Source: Leifsonia virtsii
GTDB lineage: Bacteria; Actinomycetota; Actinomycetes; Actinomycetales; Microbacteriaceae
Direction: 5' to 3'
Assembly: GCF_030433675.1 (NCBI RefSeq)
Contig: NZ_JAROCB010000001.1
Span: forward strand, 248,001 to 312,000
DNA: 64,000 nt
The position numbers were made by a program, and so were the translations under genes. The notes under the pieces are model-generated. The model was not told the DNA's origin, ran no database searches, and saw only the letters and a list, made by a program, of their open reading frames with translations. Shown here piece by piece: positions 10,949 through 21,128 of this stretch. How positions within the stretch are numbered: the stretch's first letter is position 1; every line of letters starts with the position of its first letter.

Positions 10949-11013
10949 AAGCAGACGGTACAGGACAGACAAGAACAAGACGAACTAGGGTTGACCCGGA
11001 TCAGGGGAACTGA

Positions 11014-12543
11014 ATGACCGATAAGACAGATATCCGCGAGCACGACGCAGACGACGTGGTCGCGCGCGTGCTCGCGACCGAGCAGAACCGCGCCAGCGTG
11101 ACGCTGTTCGGAGACTCCGCTCGCGCGCAGGCGCTGCAGAGCGACGCCCTCGACGGCGGCGCGCACGACGGCGAGCAGTTCGACCAGGAGGAGCGCGCGG
11201 CGCTGCGCCGCGTGTCCGGCCTCTCGACCGAGCTGCAGGACGTCACCGAGGTGGAGTACCGGCAGCTGCGGCTGGAGAACGTGGTGCTGATCGGCGTGTA
11301 CTCGCAGGGTTCCCTGCAGGACGCCGAGAACTCCATGCGCGAGCTCGCGGCGCTGGCCGAGACCGCGGGCGCCGCCGTCCTCGACGGGCTGCTGCAGCGG
11401 CGGCCGCATCCGGACCCGAGCACGTACCTCGGGCGCGGGAAGGCAGAGGAGCTGGCCGGAATCGTGGCCGCTCTCGGCGCCGACACCGTGATCGCCGACA
11501 CCGAGCTGGCGCCGAGCCAGCGCCGTGCGCTGGAGGACGTGGTGAAGGTCAAGGTGATCGACCGCACGGCCGTGATCCTCGACATCTTCAGTCAGCACGC
11601 CAAGAGCCGCGAGGGCAAGGCGCAGGTGGAGCTGGCACAGCTCGAGTACCTGCTCCCGCGCCTCCGCGGCTGGGGCGAGTCGATGTCCCGCCAGGCCGGT
11701 GGCCAGGTGGGCGGCGCGGGCGCCGGCATGGGCTCGCGCGGTCCCGGTGAGACGAAAATCGAGCTGGATCGCCGCCGCATCCACACCCGCATGGCCCGGC
11801 TGCGCAAGCAGATCGCCGGCTTCAAGCCGGCCCGGGAAGCGAAGCGGGCGAACCGCAACCGCAACTCGGTGCCGTCCGTGGCGATCGCGGGCTACACCAA
11901 CGCGGGCAAGTCCAGCCTGCTGAACCGGATCACGAAGGCCGGCGTGCTCGTCGAGAACGCGCTGTTCGCGACGCTGGATGCGACGGTGCGCCGCAGTGTG
12001 ACCGCCGACGGCCGGCTGTACACGCTGGCCGACACGGTCGGGTTCGTCCGCAACCTGCCGCACCAGCTGGTGGAGGCGTTCCGCTCGACCCTGGAGGAGG
12101 TCGCCGACTCCGACGTCATCCTGCACGTGGTCGACGGCTCGCACCCGGACCCGGCGTCGCAGCTCGCGACGGTGCGCGACGTGATCGGCGAGGTCGGCGC
12201 GCGCGACATCCCGGAGATCGTGGTCTTCAACAAGGCCGACCGGATCTCGGCGGACGACCGCCTGGTGCTGCGTGGCCTGGAGCCCGGCGCCATCTTCGCC
12301 TCCGCCCGCACGGGCGAGGGCGTGGATGAGGTGCTGGCCGCCATCGCACGGCTGCTGCCGGACCCCTCCCTCGAGGTGGAGCTGGTGGTGCCGTACGACC
12401 GAGGCGACCTCATCTCGGCGCTGCACGAGCGCGGCCGGGTGCTCTCGACCGAGTACGTGGAGGAGGGCACGCGTGTCACGGCGCGCATCATGCCCGAATA
12501 CCACGCGGCGTTCGAGCCGTTCGAGGTGACCGCCACCGCGTAA
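11014..12543 (+). CDS. hflX: GTPase HflX
   Basis: Ribosome-associated GTPase that splits stalled 70S ribosomes under stress in characterised bacteria. The 509-residue protein has the N-terminal HflX domain (about 95-280, including RPHPDPSTYLGRGKAEEL and GAGMGSRGPGETKIELDRR) and a G domain with the P-loop GYTNAGKSSLLN (bases ~11890-11925), DTVGFVRNLP (G3) and NKAD (G4). An acidic N-terminal extension of ~90 residues precedes the core, as in other actinobacterial forms. CAGGGGAA lies before the ATG, so this gene uses a Shine-Dalgarno sequence; TAGGGT at 10987-10992 is a possible -10. Confidence 0.95.
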   Translation: MTDKTDIREHDADDVVARVLATEQNRASVTLFGDSARAQALQSDALDGGAHDGEQFDQEERAALRRVSGLSTELQDVTEVEYRQLRLENVVLIGVYSQGSLQDAENSMRELAALAETAGAAVLDGLLQRRPHPDPSTYLGRGKAEELAGIVAALGADTVIADTELAPSQRRALEDVVKVKVIDRTAVILDIFSQHAKSREGKAQVELAQLEYLLPRLRGWGESMSRQAGGQVGGAGAGMGSRGPGETKIELDRRRIHTRMARLRKQIAGFKPAREAKRANRNRNSVPSVAIAGYTNAGKSSLLNRITKAGVLVENALFATLDATVRRSVTADGRLYTLADTVGFVRNLPHQLVEAFRSTLEEVADSDVILHVVDGSHPDPASQLATVRDVIGEVGARDIPEIVVFNKADRISADDRLVLRGLEPGAIFASARTGEGVDEVLAAIARLLPDPSLEVELVVPYDRGDLISALHERGRVLSTEYVEEGTRVTARIMPEYHAAFEPFEVTATA

Positions 12544-12561
12544 CGACCGGACCGGACCGGA

Positions 12562-12624
12562 CGAAGGGCCGGACGGGACCGACTGTGTCGAAGCATGACA
12601 CGGCCTGTTCCGTCCGGCCCTTCG
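12562..12624 (+). terminator. Terminator after hflX
   Basis: CGAAGGGCCGGACGG (12562-12576) and its exact complement (12610-12624) form a perfect 15-bp stem; inside it TGTC/GACA can pair again. It lacks a long T-tract. Confidence 0.75.
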
Positions 12625-12630
12625 CGTTGC

Positions 12631-12767
12631 TAGATTGCTCGTCAAGCGCAGCGGGCGACCGCTGTCGTGGTGCGACAGCCGAGCCCGGCACCCGCCCGTG
12701 AGACCCGCCCTCGCCAGCCGAGCGGCGGGATGTCCCGTGCCGCTGTCCGACCATCCGAGGTTCCACC
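12631..12767 (+). promoter_or_regulatory. Structured 5' leader of metF-metE with competing hairpins
   Basis: TAGATT at 12631-12636 is a likely -10, so the transcript would begin near 12643. Hairpin A is CAGCGG (12649-12654)/CCGCTG (12659-12664) with loop GCGA. Hairpin B is GCTGTCG (12661-12667)/CGACAGC (12673-12679), and it shares bases with A, so both cannot form. Hairpin C (AGCGGC 12721-12726/GCCGCT 12739-12744) lies just before the start region, and its 3' part repeats CCGCTG, which could also pair with 12649. I do not recognise a named SAM, SAH or cobalamin riboswitch. A methionine-responsive leader is an inference from the architecture and the genes downstream. Confidence 0.45.
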
Positions 12768-13748
12768 ATGAGCTGTACCGACGCCCGGTACTCCTTCGAG
12801 CTGTACCCGCCGCGCACCGAGCGGGCCGCCGCCACGCTCCCGGCGACGATCGACCGGCTCGCGGCCGTGCACCCGGACTTCATCTCGGTGACCTACGGCG
12901 CCGGCGGCTCCTCGCGCACGGCCTCCCTCGACGTGCTGCGGTACATCATCGAGCACACCGACGTGAGCGCGATGGCGCATCTCACCTGCGTCGGCTCGTC
13001 GCACGAGGAGGCGCACCGCCTGATCCGCGAGTTCCTGGACGCCGGGATCCGCCGCTTCCTCGCCGTGCGCGGCGACCCTCCCGCGGACCTGCCCGCGGGG
13101 GAGGACGGCATCGGCGACATCCGCACGACCGCGGAGCTGGTGCAGCTCATCCACCGGGTGCAGGCCGAGCGCGCGCCGTACGGCGAGCTGTCCGTCCCGG
13201 GCCTCCCAGCGCAGGCCGTGCTGGAGCACCGCGAGCACGTGCAGATCGCCGTCGCCGCCTTCCCGAACGGCCACCCGTCGTCCCACTCGATCTCGCAGGA
13301 CATCGACGCCCTGCTCGCCAAGCAGGCGGCCGGCGCCAACCTGGGCATCACCCAGCTGTTCTTCCACGCAGAGGACTACCTGCACTTCGCCCAGCGCGCG
13401 GCGGAGGCCGGTGTGACCTTCCCGATCCTCCCCGGCATCATGCCGGTGACCAGCCCCGCCCGCCTGAAGCGGATGCTGGAGCTGAGCGGCGAGGACCTGC
13501 CGAGCGACCTCGCGATCGAGCTGGAGGTCGAACCGACCGACGAGGGCCGGAGGGAGATCGGCATCGACTGGGCGGCGCGCCTCGGGCGGCGCCTGCTGGA
13601 CGGCGGCGCCCCCGGCCTCCACCTCTACACGTTCAACCAGCATGAGGCCGTGCTCTCCATGCTGGACCGCATCGGCGTCCTCCCGGAGGGCGGCGCCGAG
13701 CACACCCACACCCCGAAGAAATCGGCCACCGAAAAGGAACCAGCATGA
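12768..13748 (+). CDS. metF: Methylenetetrahydrofolate reductase
   Basis: Reduces 5,10-methylene-THF to 5-methyl-THF, the methyl donor used by MetE next door. The 326-residue TIM-barrel flavoprotein shows FELYPPRTE near the N-terminus, [20 protein letters not shown] and FLAVRGDPP, which line the FAD and folate site in the family. It starts at ATG 12768 after GAGG, and its stop overlaps the metE ATG (ATGA at 13745-13748). The His-rich tail (HTHTPKK) is poorly conserved. The metF-metE pair makes a self-contained methyl-transfer route to methionine. Confidence 0.95.
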   Translation: MSCTDARYSFELYPPRTERAAATLPATIDRLAAVHPDFISVTYGAGGSSRTASLDVLRYIIEHTDVSAMAHLTCVGSSHEEAHRLIREFLDAGIRRFLAVRGDPPADLPAGEDGIGDIRTTAELVQLIHRVQAERAPYGELSVPGLPAQAVLEHREHVQIAVAAFPNGHPSSHSISQDIDALLAKQAAGANLGITQLFFHAEDYLHFAQRAAEAGVTFPILPGIMPVTSPARLKRMLELSGEDLPSDLAIELEVEPTDEGRREIGIDWAARLGRRLLDGGAPGLHLYTFNQHEAVLSMLDRIGVLPEGGAEHTHTPKKSATEKEPA

Positions 13749-16096
13749 CCGACACCACCGCACGTCCCGCCTTCCCGGCCGGCACGATCATCGGCTACCC
13801 GCGCATCGGCCGCCGCCGGGAGCTCAAGAAGGCCGTCGAGGCGTTCTGGGCCGGCAGCATCACCGCCGGCGAGCTGGAGTCCACCGCGGCCGGGCTCCGC
13901 GCTGCCACCCGCGAGCGGCTCGCCGCGCTCGGGCTGGGACGCACCGACGCCGCCATCCCGGAGAGCTTCAGCTTCTACGACCAGGTGCTGGATGCGGCGG
14001 TCACGGTCGGCGCCATCCCGTCGCGCTTCGCCGGGCTGAGCGCCGCGGACGGCTCGATCGACCTGGCCGGATACTTCACGATCGCCCGCGGCGAGGGGGA
14101 GAACCCGCCGCTGGAGATGACCAAGTGGTTCGACTCCAACTACCACTACCTCGTGCCCGAGATCGGCCCGGAGACCGCGTTCCGGCTGGCGTCGGACCGC
14201 ATCGTCCGCGAGTTCGAGGAGGCGCGTGCCGCCGGCTTCGTGACCCGCCCGGTCGTCGTCGGCCCGGTGACGTTCCTGCTGCTCAGCAAGCCGAGCGACG
14301 AGGCGCCGGAGGGCTTCCGCCCGCTGTCGCGCCTCGGTGACCTGCTGCCGGTGTATCGCGAGCTGCTCGCCCGCCTGGCCGCCGCGGGCGCGCCGTGGGT
14401 CCAGCTCGACGAGCCGGCCCTGGTGAGCGAGAGCGTCGACGAGCCGCGGGATGCGGTGCTCGCCGCGACGCGGACGGCGTACGCCGAGCTCGGCGGCGCC
14501 GCCGAGCGTCCCGCCCTCTTCGTGGCCGCTCCGTACGGCAGCCTCGACGACGCGCTTCCTGCGCTCGCCTCCACCCCCGTCGAGGCGATCTCGCTCGACC
14601 TGGTGCGCGGCTCCCTCCCGACCGGGCTGGACGCGGCGACCTCGTCCGCGCTCGCCGGGAAGACCCTCGTGGGCGGCGTGATCGACGGCCACAACATCTG
14701 GCGCGGCGACCTCGAGGCGGCGTTCGGGACGCTGACCGAGCTCCTGTCCCTGAGCCCCGACGTGGCGGTGTCCACCTCCACCTCGCTGCTTCACGTGCCG
14801 CACGACGTCGACGACGAGCCGGAGCTCGACGCGCGTCTGAAGACCTGGCTGGCCTTCGCCGACCAGAAGGTGGCGCAGGTGGCCGTGCTCGCGCGCGGCC
14901 TGGTCGAGGGCCACGAGGCGATCCAGCAGGAGCTGACCGCGGCGACCGCGGCGCTCGCCGACCGCGCGTCGGCGCCCGGGGTCCGCGTGCCCGCGGTGCG
15001 GGAGCGCGAGGCCGCCCTGACCGAGGCGGACTTCCGCCGCGGCGACTACGCCACCCGGCTCGCCGCCCAGGACGAGGCCCTCGGGCTGCCGTTCCTGCCG
15101 ACGACGACGATCGGATCGTTCCCGCAGACCGCCGACATCCGCCGGTCGCGCGCCCAGCTCGCGAAGGGGCTCATCACCGAGGCCGAGTACCTGGGCCGGA
15201 TGCGCGACGAGATCAAGCGCGTCGTCGACCTGCAGGAGGAGATCGGCATCGACGTGATCGTCCACGGCGAGCCCGAGCGCAACGACATGGTGCAGTACTT
15301 CGCGGAGAACCTCGACGGCTTCGCGGTCACCGTCAACGGCTGGGTGCAGTCGTACGGCTCCCGCTGTACGCGCCCGTCCATCCTCTGGGGCGATGTGTCG
15401 CGTCCGGCCCCGATCACGGTCGACTGGTCGGCGTACACGCAGAGCCTCACCGACAAGCCGGTGAAGGGGATGCTCACCGGCCCGGTCACGATCCTTGCCT
15501 GGTCGTTCGTGCGCGACGACCAGCCGCTCGGCGAGACCGCGCGCCAGGTGGCCCTCGCCCTGCGCGACGAGATCGCCGACCTGGAGGAGGCCGGCATCCG
15601 CGTCGTGCAGGTCGACGAGCCCGCGCTGCGCGAGCTGCTGCCGCTGAAGAAGGCCGCGCAGGACGACTACCTGGAGTGGTCGGTCGGGTCGTTCCGGCTC
15701 GCGACCTCCGGTGCGGGCGACCGCACGCAGATCCACACCCACCTCTGCTACTCGGAGTTCGGCGTGGTCATCGACGCGATCCGGAACCTGGACGCGGACG
15801 TCACCAGCATCGAGGCCGCGCGCAGCCGGATGGAGGTCGTGCACGACATCCAGCGCTCCGGGTTCGAGCACGGCATCGGACCGGGCGTGTACGACATCCA
15901 CTCGCCGCGCGTCCCGTCGGTCGCCGAGGTGACCGAACTGCTGGAGACGGCACTCGACGCCATTCCCGGCCGTCAGCTCTGGGTCAACCCGGACTGCGGG
16001 CTGAAGACCCGCGGCTACGACGAGACCGTGGCGTCGCTGCGGAACATCATCGAGGCCACGCGCGCGGTGCGCGAGCGCGCGTCGGTCTCCGCCTGA
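13745..16096 (+). CDS. metE: Cobalamin-independent methionine synthase
   Basis: Zinc enzyme that moves the methyl group from 5-methyltetrahydropteroyl-triglutamate to homocysteine. The 783-residue length matches the two-barrel family. The N-terminal barrel holds the folate-binding start [16 protein letters not shown]; the C-terminal barrel has [23 protein letters not shown], and the zinc ligands in HTHLCYSEF (bases ~15736) and NPDCGLKTR (~15991). It is coupled to metF by the ATGA overlap. A GC-rich hairpin follows the stop. Confidence 0.97.
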   Translation: MTDTTARPAFPAGTIIGYPRIGRRRELKKAVEAFWAGSITAGELESTAAGLRAATRERLAALGLGRTDAAIPESFSFYDQVLDAAVTVGAIPSRFAGLSAADGSIDLAGYFTIARGEGENPPLEMTKWFDSNYHYLVPEIGPETAFRLASDRIVREFEEARAAGFVTRPVVVGPVTFLLLSKPSDEAPEGFRPLSRLGDLLPVYRELLARLAAAGAPWVQLDEPALVSESVDEPRDAVLAATRTAYAELGGAAERPALFVAAPYGSLDDALPALASTPVEAISLDLVRGSLPTGLDAATSSALAGKTLVGGVIDGHNIWRGDLEAAFGTLTELLSLSPDVAVSTSTSLLHVPHDVDDEPELDARLKTWLAFADQKVAQVAVLARGLVEGHEAIQQELTAATAALADRASAPGVRVPAVREREAALTEADFRRGDYATRLAAQDEALGLPFLPTTTIGSFPQTADIRRSRAQLAKGLITEAEYLGRMRDEIKRVVDLQEEIGIDVIVHGEPERNDMVQYFAENLDGFAVTVNGWVQSYGSRCTRPSILWGDVSRPAPITVDWSAYTQSLTDKPVKGMLTGPVTILAWSFVRDDQPLGETARQVALALRDEIADLEEAGIRVVQVDEPALRELLPLKKAAQDDYLEWSVGSFRLATSGAGDRTQIHTHLCYSEFGVVIDAIRNLDADVTSIEAARSRMEVVHDIQRSGFEHGIGPGVYDIHSPRVPSVAEVTELLETALDAIPGRQLWVNPDCGLKTRGYDETVASLRNIIEATRAVRERASVSA

Positions 16097-16100
16097 CACC

Positions 16101-16161
16101 CGCGACGCCCCGGGGGCCGCTCGTCCGCTCTCCGCGGACAGGCTCCCGGGGCGCCGTCGCG
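16101..16161 (+). terminator. Terminator-like inverted repeat after metE
   Basis: CGCGACGCCCCGGG (from 16101) pairs with CCCGGGGCGCCGTCGCG (to 16161), with a two-base bulge. The inner CTCCGCGGACAG region can also fold. It overlaps the promoter region of the next gene. Confidence 0.65.
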
Positions 16162-16178
16162 TGCGTCAGGATGAGCGC

Positions 16179-16529
16179 ATGGTGCGGATGGCGGACGACG
16201 AGTTCGAGCGGATGGTCGGCGACATCTTCGACGCCCTCCCGGACGACATGGTGGGCCCGCTGGAGAACGTCGCCATCCTGATCGAGGATCAGCCGCCGGG
16301 CGCGCGGCCGCGGCTCTTCGGCCTCTACAGCGGGCGGCCGCTCACCCGGCGGTCGGTGTATGGGTTCGGGGAGCTGCCCGACCGGATCACGCTGTTCCGC
16401 AACAACCTGGAGGCGTCGGCCGCGACGGAGGACGAGCTGCGGGCCCGGGTGCGGGTGACCCTGGTGCACGAGATCGGCCACTACTTCGGGCTCTCCGACG
16501 CCCGCCTGCAGGAGCTCGGCTGGGCCTGA
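16179..16529 (+). CDS. Zincin-like metallopeptidase family protein
   Basis: Small predicted metalloprotease (MMP-like/DUF1025 family) of 116 residues. The zinc motif HExxH appears as VHEIGHYFGLSD (bases ~16465-16500), with a further acidic residue shortly after as in the family. GLYSGRPLTRRS and ITLFRNNLE are typical core segments. I start at ATG 16179: CAGGAT (16167-16172) would be a -10 six bases upstream, fitting the leaderless pattern; an in-frame GTG at 16161 is the alternative. There is no signal peptide, so it should be cytoplasmic. Its substrate is unknown. Confidence 0.85.
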   Translation: MVRMADDEFERMVGDIFDALPDDMVGPLENVAILIEDQPPGARPRLFGLYSGRPLTRRSVYGFGELPDRITLFRNNLEASAATEDELRARVRVTLVHEIGHYFGLSDARLQELGWA

Positions 16530-16550
16530 GCCCGAGCGACACCCGCGGGA

Positions 16551-17231
16551 TCAGACGGCGCGGAGGACCGCCACGACCTTGCCGAGCACCTGGGCGAAGT
16601 CGCCGAGGATCGGCTCGAAGTTCGAGTTGCGCGGCAGCAGCCAGGTGTGGCCGTCGCGCTGCCGGAAGACCTTGACCGTCGCCTCCTCGTCGAGCATCGC
16701 CGCGACGATATCGCCGTTCTCGGCCGTGTTCTGCGCGCGGACGACCACCCAGTCGCCGTCGCAGATGGCGGCGTCGATCATGGACTCGCCGACCACCCTC
16801 AGCATGAAGAGCTCGCCGTTGCCGACCAGCTGCCGGGGGAGCGGGAAGACCTCGTCGACCTGCTGCTCCGCCGTGATCGGGATGCCGGCCGCGATCCGGC
16901 CCACCAGCGGCACCATGGCGGCGTCGCCGACGGGCGTCTGGTTCTCGTAGTCGGGGGCCTCGCCGGAGCTCGCGGGCAGATCGATCAGGATCTCGAGCGC
17001 GCGCGGCCGGTTCGGGTCGCGGCGGAGGTAGCCGCTCAGCTCCAGCTGGTTGAGCTGGTGGGTGACGGAGGAGAGGGAGGAGAGGCCCACCGCGTCGCCG
17101 ATCTCGCGCATGCTCGGCGGATAGCCGCGCTGGTTCACCGATCGCTGGATGACGTCGAGGATCGCCAGCTGCTTGTCGCTCAGGTTCTTGCGGCGGCGGG
17201 TGCCTCCGCGGGCCTGGTTCTCGTTCGACAC
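16551..17231 (-). CDS. lexA: SOS repressor LexA
   Basis: Represses SOS genes until activated RecA triggers its self-cleavage. The 226-residue protein has the winged-helix N-terminus ([36 protein letters not shown]), the Ala-Gly cleavage site in RIAAGIPI and the Ser/Lys dyad in [11 protein letters not shown] and VVVRAQ. GTG at 17231 was chosen because AGGAGAGG lies just upstream on this strand; the frame stays open further upstream without family similarity. A LexA box overlaps its own -35, so it is autoregulated. It is divergent from the LysM gene, as in the lexA-yneA and lexA-divS arrangements of other Gram-positives. Confidence 0.97.
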   Translation of the reverse strand: MSNENQARGGTRRRKNLSDKQLAILDVIQRSVNQRGYPPSMREIGDAVGLSSLSSVTHQLNQLELSGYLRRDPNRPRALEILIDLPASSGEAPDYENQTPVGDAAMVPLVGRIAAGIPITAEQQVDEVFPLPRQLVGNGELFMLRVVGESMIDAAICDGDWVVVRAQNTAENGDIVAAMLDEEATVKVFRQRDGHTWLLPRNSNFEPILGDFAQVLGKVVAVLRAV

Positions 17232-17321
17232 GGGCGTCCTCTCCTGGCGTCGGCGTCCTTCGGGGATGCTCCCCGGCAGGAATGTCGGTGGTACCTGATC
17301 TGATGTCCTCAGACAGTCGAA

Positions 17322-17361
17322 ACTGTATCCGCGTCCGGAAGGGAAGACAAACATGTGTTCG
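17322..17361 (-). promoter_or_regulatory. lexA promoter with overlapping LexA box
   Basis: On the minus strand, -35 TTGTCT (17345-17350), a 17-base spacer and -10 TACAGT (17322-17327) form a good promoter. The LexA box CAAACATGTGTTCG (17348-17361, written on the plus strand) differs at one base from a perfect CGAAC-N4-GTTCG palindrome and overlaps the -35. Confidence 0.8.
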
Positions 17362-17423
17362 AGTGTGTCGCGAACTTCGCCCCAGAATTCCGTGCACGAC
17401 GACGCCTTGCGGTTTGCGACATT

Positions 17424-17437
17424 CGAAGATACATTCG
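17424..17437 (+). promoter_or_regulatory. LexA box before the LysM gene
   Basis: CGAAGATACATTCG is a near-palindrome of the same type as the recA box (identical in its first eight bases). It lies 41 bases before the LysM start codon and 62 bases from the lexA box, so each divergent gene has its own operator. CACAGT at 17441-17446 may be the -10. Confidence 0.7.
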
Positions 17438-17478
17438 GAACACAGTTTCGCACCCGCGAGTCTGAGGAGGTCACGGCC

Positions 17479-17862
17479 ATGAGTGCAGCACTGATGAGCG
17501 AGTCGGTTCCCACCACGCTTCGCGCGGTCCCGCCGCTGCCCGAGGGCGCGCGCGTCCGTCTGCGCCTCACGCGGCGCGGTCGCGCGGTGCTCTCCGCACT
17601 CGTGGCCCTGCCGCTCGTGATCGGCGCGCTGGTCTTCGCGCTGAACGGCGGGGGCGCCCTGGCGTCGGGCGAGCAGACGCACGTGAGCTTCCAGTATGTG
17701 ACGGTCGAGTCGGGCGATTCGCTGTGGTCGGTGGCCGAGCGCGTCGCGCCCAACGCCGATCCGCGCGACGTGATCGCCGACATCGTGTCGCTGAACGGGC
17801 TCGAGTCGGCAGTGGTGTCCCCGGGCCAGCAGCTCGCGGTGCCCTCGAAGTACGCGCACTGA
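17479..17862 (+). CDS. LysM-domain membrane protein, probable SOS cell-division inhibitor
   Basis: Protein of 127 residues: a cytoplasmic N-terminus (~30), one transmembrane helix ([19 protein letters not shown], ~36-54) and an outside LysM domain (~70-123) with [17 protein letters not shown] and SPGQQLAVP. LysM domains bind peptidoglycan. GAGGAGG precedes the ATG at 17479. Its shape, its LexA box and its position divergent from lexA are those of B. subtilis YneA, which stops division during SOS; DivS has the same position in corynebacteria. The role as division inhibitor is therefore a strong inference, not proven by sequence similarity alone. Confidence 0.82.
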   Translation: MSAALMSESVPTTLRAVPPLPEGARVRLRLTRRGRAVLSALVALPLVIGALVFALNGGGALASGEQTHVSFQYVTVESGDSLWSVAERVAPNADPRDVIADIVSLNGLESAVVSPGQQLAVPSKYAH

Positions 17863-17949
17863 CTCAGGCAAGTCGCGGCGGCCGAGAGGGCCTATGCGGG
17901 GCATGTCACGCGGGGAAACCCCGTGCCGGCGGCTGACTACGATTGAAGG

Positions 17950-19095
17950 GTGACCTCTCTTTCCGAACTGCCGATCCGTGACGACCTCCGCGGTCGCTCC
18001 CCGTACGGTGCGCCGCAGCGTCCCGTGCCCGTCGCGCTGAACGTGAACGAGAACACGCATCCCGTGCCGGAGGACGTGGCGGCCGACATCGTCGCCCGCG
18101 TCGCGGCGGCGGTCGGCGGGGTCAACCGGTACCCGGACCGCGAGTTCACCGAACTGCGCGAGGCGTTCGCCCGCTACCTGGGGCACGGGCTCACGGCCGA
18201 CGAGATCTGGGCGGCCAACGGCTCCAACGAGGTGCTGCAGCACATCCTGCAGGCCTTCGGCGGTCCGGGGCGCACGCTCCTCGGGTTCGCTCCCACGTAC
18301 TCCATGTACCCGCTGCTGGCGTCCGGCACCGGCACCGCCTACATCGCCGGGACGCGCGACGCCGACTACGAGCTGACGCCCGAGACCGCGGCGCAGCAGA
18401 TCCGGCGGCACGACCCCGACATCGTCATCCTCTGCTCGCCCAACAACCCCACCGGCACCCCGCTCCCGCTCGCGACGGTCGAAGCGGCCTACGAGGCCGC
18501 GCGCGGGATCGTCGTCGTCGACGAGGCGTACGCGGAGTTCATGCCGGACGGCGAGCCGTCCGCCCTCACCCTGCTGTCCGGCCGCCCCCGGCTGCTCATC
18601 TCCCGCACGATGAGCAAGGCGTTCGCCTTCGCCGGTGCGCGCGTCGGCTACCTGGCCGCCGACCCGGCCGTCAACGACGCGCTGCGGCTCGTCCGCCTGC
18701 CGTACCACCTGTCAGCGCTCACCCAGGCGGCGGCGCTCGGCGCGCTCGCGCACTCCGACGAGATGCTCGCCACCGTCGGGCAGATCCGCGAGCAGCGCGA
18801 CCGGCTCGTCTCCGAGCTCGCCCGGCTCGGCTACACGCCGCACCGGAGCGGGAGCAACTTCGTGCTCTTCGGCGGGGTGGACGACCCGCACGCGACGTTC
18901 GAGGCGCTCGCCGAGCGCGGCATCCTGATCCGGGATGTCGGCATCCCGCACCACCTGCGCGTCACTGCCGGGACCGAGGCCGAGACGACGGCGTTCCTCG
19001 AGGCCCTGGCGGCCCTCGGCCGGCCCGGCCGGGAGGCGGACGACGAGCAGGCGCCCGAGCGGGACCAGGACGCCCCGGTAGACTCGGACGCATGA
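17950..19095 (+). CDS. hisC: Histidinol-phosphate aminotransferase
   Basis: PLP enzyme that converts imidazole acetol phosphate to histidinol phosphate. The 381-residue protein shows [11 protein letters not shown] near the start, [30 protein letters not shown], and the PLP-binding lysine in [17 protein letters not shown] (bases ~18602-18650). TACGAT at 17938-17943 ends 6 bases before the GTG, so the operon mRNA is probably leaderless. The stop overlaps the hisB ATG as ATGA. A Glu/Asp/Arg-rich tail (~20 residues) extends past the usual end. First gene of hisC-hisB-hisH-priA. Confidence 0.95.
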   Translation: MTSLSELPIRDDLRGRSPYGAPQRPVPVALNVNENTHPVPEDVAADIVARVAAAVGGVNRYPDREFTELREAFARYLGHGLTADEIWAANGSNEVLQHILQAFGGPGRTLLGFAPTYSMYPLLASGTGTAYIAGTRDADYELTPETAAQQIRRHDPDIVILCSPNNPTGTPLPLATVEAAYEAARGIVVVDEAYAEFMPDGEPSALTLLSGRPRLLISRTMSKAFAFAGARVGYLAADPAVNDALRLVRLPYHLSALTQAAALGALAHSDEMLATVGQIREQRDRLVSELARLGYTPHRSGSNFVLFGGVDDPHATFEALAERGILIRDVGIPHHLRVTAGTEAETTAFLEALAALGRPGREADDEQAPERDQDAPVDSDA

Positions 19096-19694
19096 CGAAT
19101 CGCGCCGCCACGGTCACGCGGGAGACGAGCGAGTCGAGCATCGAGCTGAGCCTCGACCTCGACGGCACCGGCACGTCCGACATCCGGACGAGCGTCCCCT
19201 TCTACGACCACCTCCTCACCGCGTTCGCCAAGCACTCGCTCACCGATCTCCGCATCCGCGCGACCGGTGACACCGACATCGACGTGCACCACACGGTGGA
19301 GGACGTCGGCATCGTCCTCGGGCAGGCCATCCGGAAGGCGCTCGGCGACAAGGCCGGCATCTCGCGGTACGGCGACGCCCTCGTGCCGCTCGACGAGGCG
19401 CTCGTGCAGGCGGTCGTCGATATCTCCGGCCGTCCGTACCTGGTGCACACCGGCGAGCCCGCCGGCTTCGAGCTGCACCTCATCGGCGGCCACTTCACCG
19501 GGTCGATGGTCCGTCACGTCTTCGAGGCGATCACGTTCAACGCGCGCATCACCACGCACATCACCGTCGTCGGAGGCCGCGACCCGCACCACATCGCCGA
19601 GGCCGAGTTCAAGGCGTTCGCCCGCGCGTTCCGCCAGGCCAAGGCGCTCGACCCGCTGATCACCGGCATCCCCTCCACCAAGGGAGCGCTGTGA
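19092..19694 (+). CDS. hisB: Imidazoleglycerol-phosphate dehydratase
   Basis: Manganese enzyme that dehydrates imidazole glycerol phosphate in histidine synthesis. The 200-residue monofunctional form has the metal-binding motifs [22 protein letters not shown] (bases ~19288) and the second [14 protein letters not shown]. It overlaps hisC by four bases, and a -10-like TAGACT (19079-19084) ends 7 bases before its ATG, so it may also be expressed from an internal leaderless promoter. The last base pair region forms GTGA with hisH. Confidence 0.96.
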   Translation: MTNRAATVTRETSESSIELSLDLDGTGTSDIRTSVPFYDHLLTAFAKHSLTDLRIRATGDTDIDVHHTVEDVGIVLGQAIRKALGDKAGISRYGDALVPLDEALVQAVVDISGRPYLVHTGEPAGFELHLIGGHFTGSMVRHVFEAITFNARITTHITVVGGRDPHHIAEAEFKAFARAFRQAKALDPLITGIPSTKGAL

Positions 19695-20332
19695 CCGGCG
19701 AGCGCACGCCCGACGTCGTCGTCTTCGACTACGGCACTGGCAACGTCCACTCGGCCGTCAAGGCGCTGGAGGCCGCGGGCGCGAACGTCGAGCTGACCGG
19801 CAACCGGGCGCGCGCGCTCGAGGCCGACGGCCTGCTCGTTCCGGGCGTCGGTGCGTTCACCGCGGTGGTGGACGCTCTCCGCGCCTCGCACGGCGACGAG
19901 GTCGTCGACCGGCGACTGGCGGGCGGACGCCCGGTGCTCGGCATCTGCGTCGGCATGCAGGTCATGTTCGAGCGCGGCGTCGAGCACGGCGTGGAGACCG
20001 AGGGCCTCGGCGAATGGCCGGGCACGGTCGACCTGATCCGGGCCGACGTCGTGCCGCACATGGGCTGGAACACGGTTCGCGCCCCCGAGGACTCCACGCT
20101 CTTCGCCGGGCTGCAGGACGAGCGGTTCTACTTCGTCCACTCGTACGCGGCGCAGCAGTGGACGCTGGAGCCCGAGGGCCCCTTCCCGAAGCCGAAGGTC
20201 ACCTGGGCCGACCACGGCGGTCCGTTCGTGGCCGCCGTCGAGAACGGTCCGCTCAGCGCCACGCAGTTCCACCCGGAGAAGTCCGGCCGCGCCGGCATTG
20301 AGCTGCTCCGCAACTGGGTCCGCTCGCTCTAG
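19691..20332 (+). CDS. hisH: Imidazole glycerol phosphate synthase, glutaminase subunit
   Basis: Class I glutamine amidotransferase that feeds ammonia to HisF. The nucleophile cysteine is in [10 protein letters not shown] (bases ~19943), and the His-Glu pair in FHPEKSG (~20272). The 213-residue length is normal. GTG at 19691 overlaps the hisB stop. Its partner hisF is not in the window and must lie elsewhere, although hisF often follows hisA in actinobacteria. priA begins about 50 bases later with its own GAGGAAA ribosome site. Confidence 0.96.
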   Translation: MTGERTPDVVVFDYGTGNVHSAVKALEAAGANVELTGNRARALEADGLLVPGVGAFTAVVDALRASHGDEVVDRRLAGGRPVLGICVGMQVMFERGVEHGVETEGLGEWPGTVDLIRADVVPHMGWNTVRAPEDSTLFAGLQDERFYFVHSYAAQQWTLEPEGPFPKPKVTWADHGGPFVAAVENGPLSATQFHPEKSGRAGIELLRNWVRSL

Positions 20333-20381
20333 CGGACCCCGCGCCACCCGTCCGCCCGAGCGGACCGACACGAGGAAACAC

Positions 20382-21128
20382 ATGACCGACTTCATCAGCA
20401 CGCCCCGGCTCGTCCTCCTCCCCGCGGTGGACGTGGCCGACGGCAAGGCGGTGCGCCTCACCCAGGGCGAGGCCGGCAGCGAGACCAGCTACGGCGACCC
20501 GGTGGACGCTGCGGCCGAGTGGGCGGAGTCGGGCGCCGAGTGGATCCACCTGGTCGACCTCGACGCCGCGTTCGGCCGGGGGGAGAACCGGTCGCTGCTG
20601 AAGCGCGTCATCCGCGAGGTGCACGGCGTGAGCATCGAGCTGTCCGGCGGCATCCGCGACGACGAGTCGCTGAAGCAGGCGCTCGACGCGGGCGCGACCC
20701 GCGTCAACCTCGGCACGGCGGCGCTGGAGAACCCGGAGTGGGCGGCAAGCGCTATCAGCGCCTACGGCGAGGCGGTCGCGGTCGGTCTGGACGTGCGCGG
20801 CACCACGCTCGCGGCCCGCGGCTGGACCCGCGAGGGCGGCGACCTGTGGGAGGTGCTCGACCGGCTGGAGGACGCGGGCTGCGCGCGCTACGTCGTCACC
20901 GACGTCACCAAGGACGGCACCTTGAAAGGCCCGAACCTCGACCTCCTGCGCCAGGTGCTGGAGCGCACCGAGCGTCCCGTCGTCGCCTCCGGCGGCATCT
21001 CGAATCTCGATGACATCGCCGCCCTCCGCGAGCTGGTGCCGCTGGGGCTCGAGGGCGCTATCGTCGGCAAGGCGCTCTACGCCGGAGCGTTCACCCTGCC
21101 CGAGGCGCTGGATGTCGCGGGACGCTGA
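20382..21128 (+). CDS. priA: Phosphoribosyl isomerase PriA (HisA, possibly also TrpF)
   Basis: TIM-barrel isomerase acting on ProFAR in histidine synthesis; in many actinobacteria the same enzyme also isomerises PRA for tryptophan. The 248-residue protein has the first catalytic Asp in [15 protein letters not shown] and the second in [16 protein letters not shown], plus the phosphate-binding [18 protein letters not shown] precedes ATG 20382. The dual function is inferred from the clade; I cannot see from this window whether a separate trpF exists. The 3' end overlaps the next gene by 17 bases. Confidence 0.93.
   Translation: MTDFISTPRLVLLPAVDVADGKAVRLTQGEAGSETSYGDPVDAAAEWAESGAEWIHLVDLDAAFGRGENRSLLKRVIREVHGVSIELSGGIRDDESLKQALDAGATRVNLGTAALENPEWAASAISAYGEAVAVGLDVRGTTLAARGWTREGGDLWEVLDRLEDAGCARYVVTDVTKDGTLKGPNLDLLRQVLERTERPVVASGGISNLDDIAALRELVPLGLEGAIVGKALYAGAFTLPEALDVAGR

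Noticed and set aside
13625-16099. 824-codon frame antisense to metE
   Set aside because: metE is complete with all zinc ligands; the antisense translation has no recognisable domain or ribosome site.
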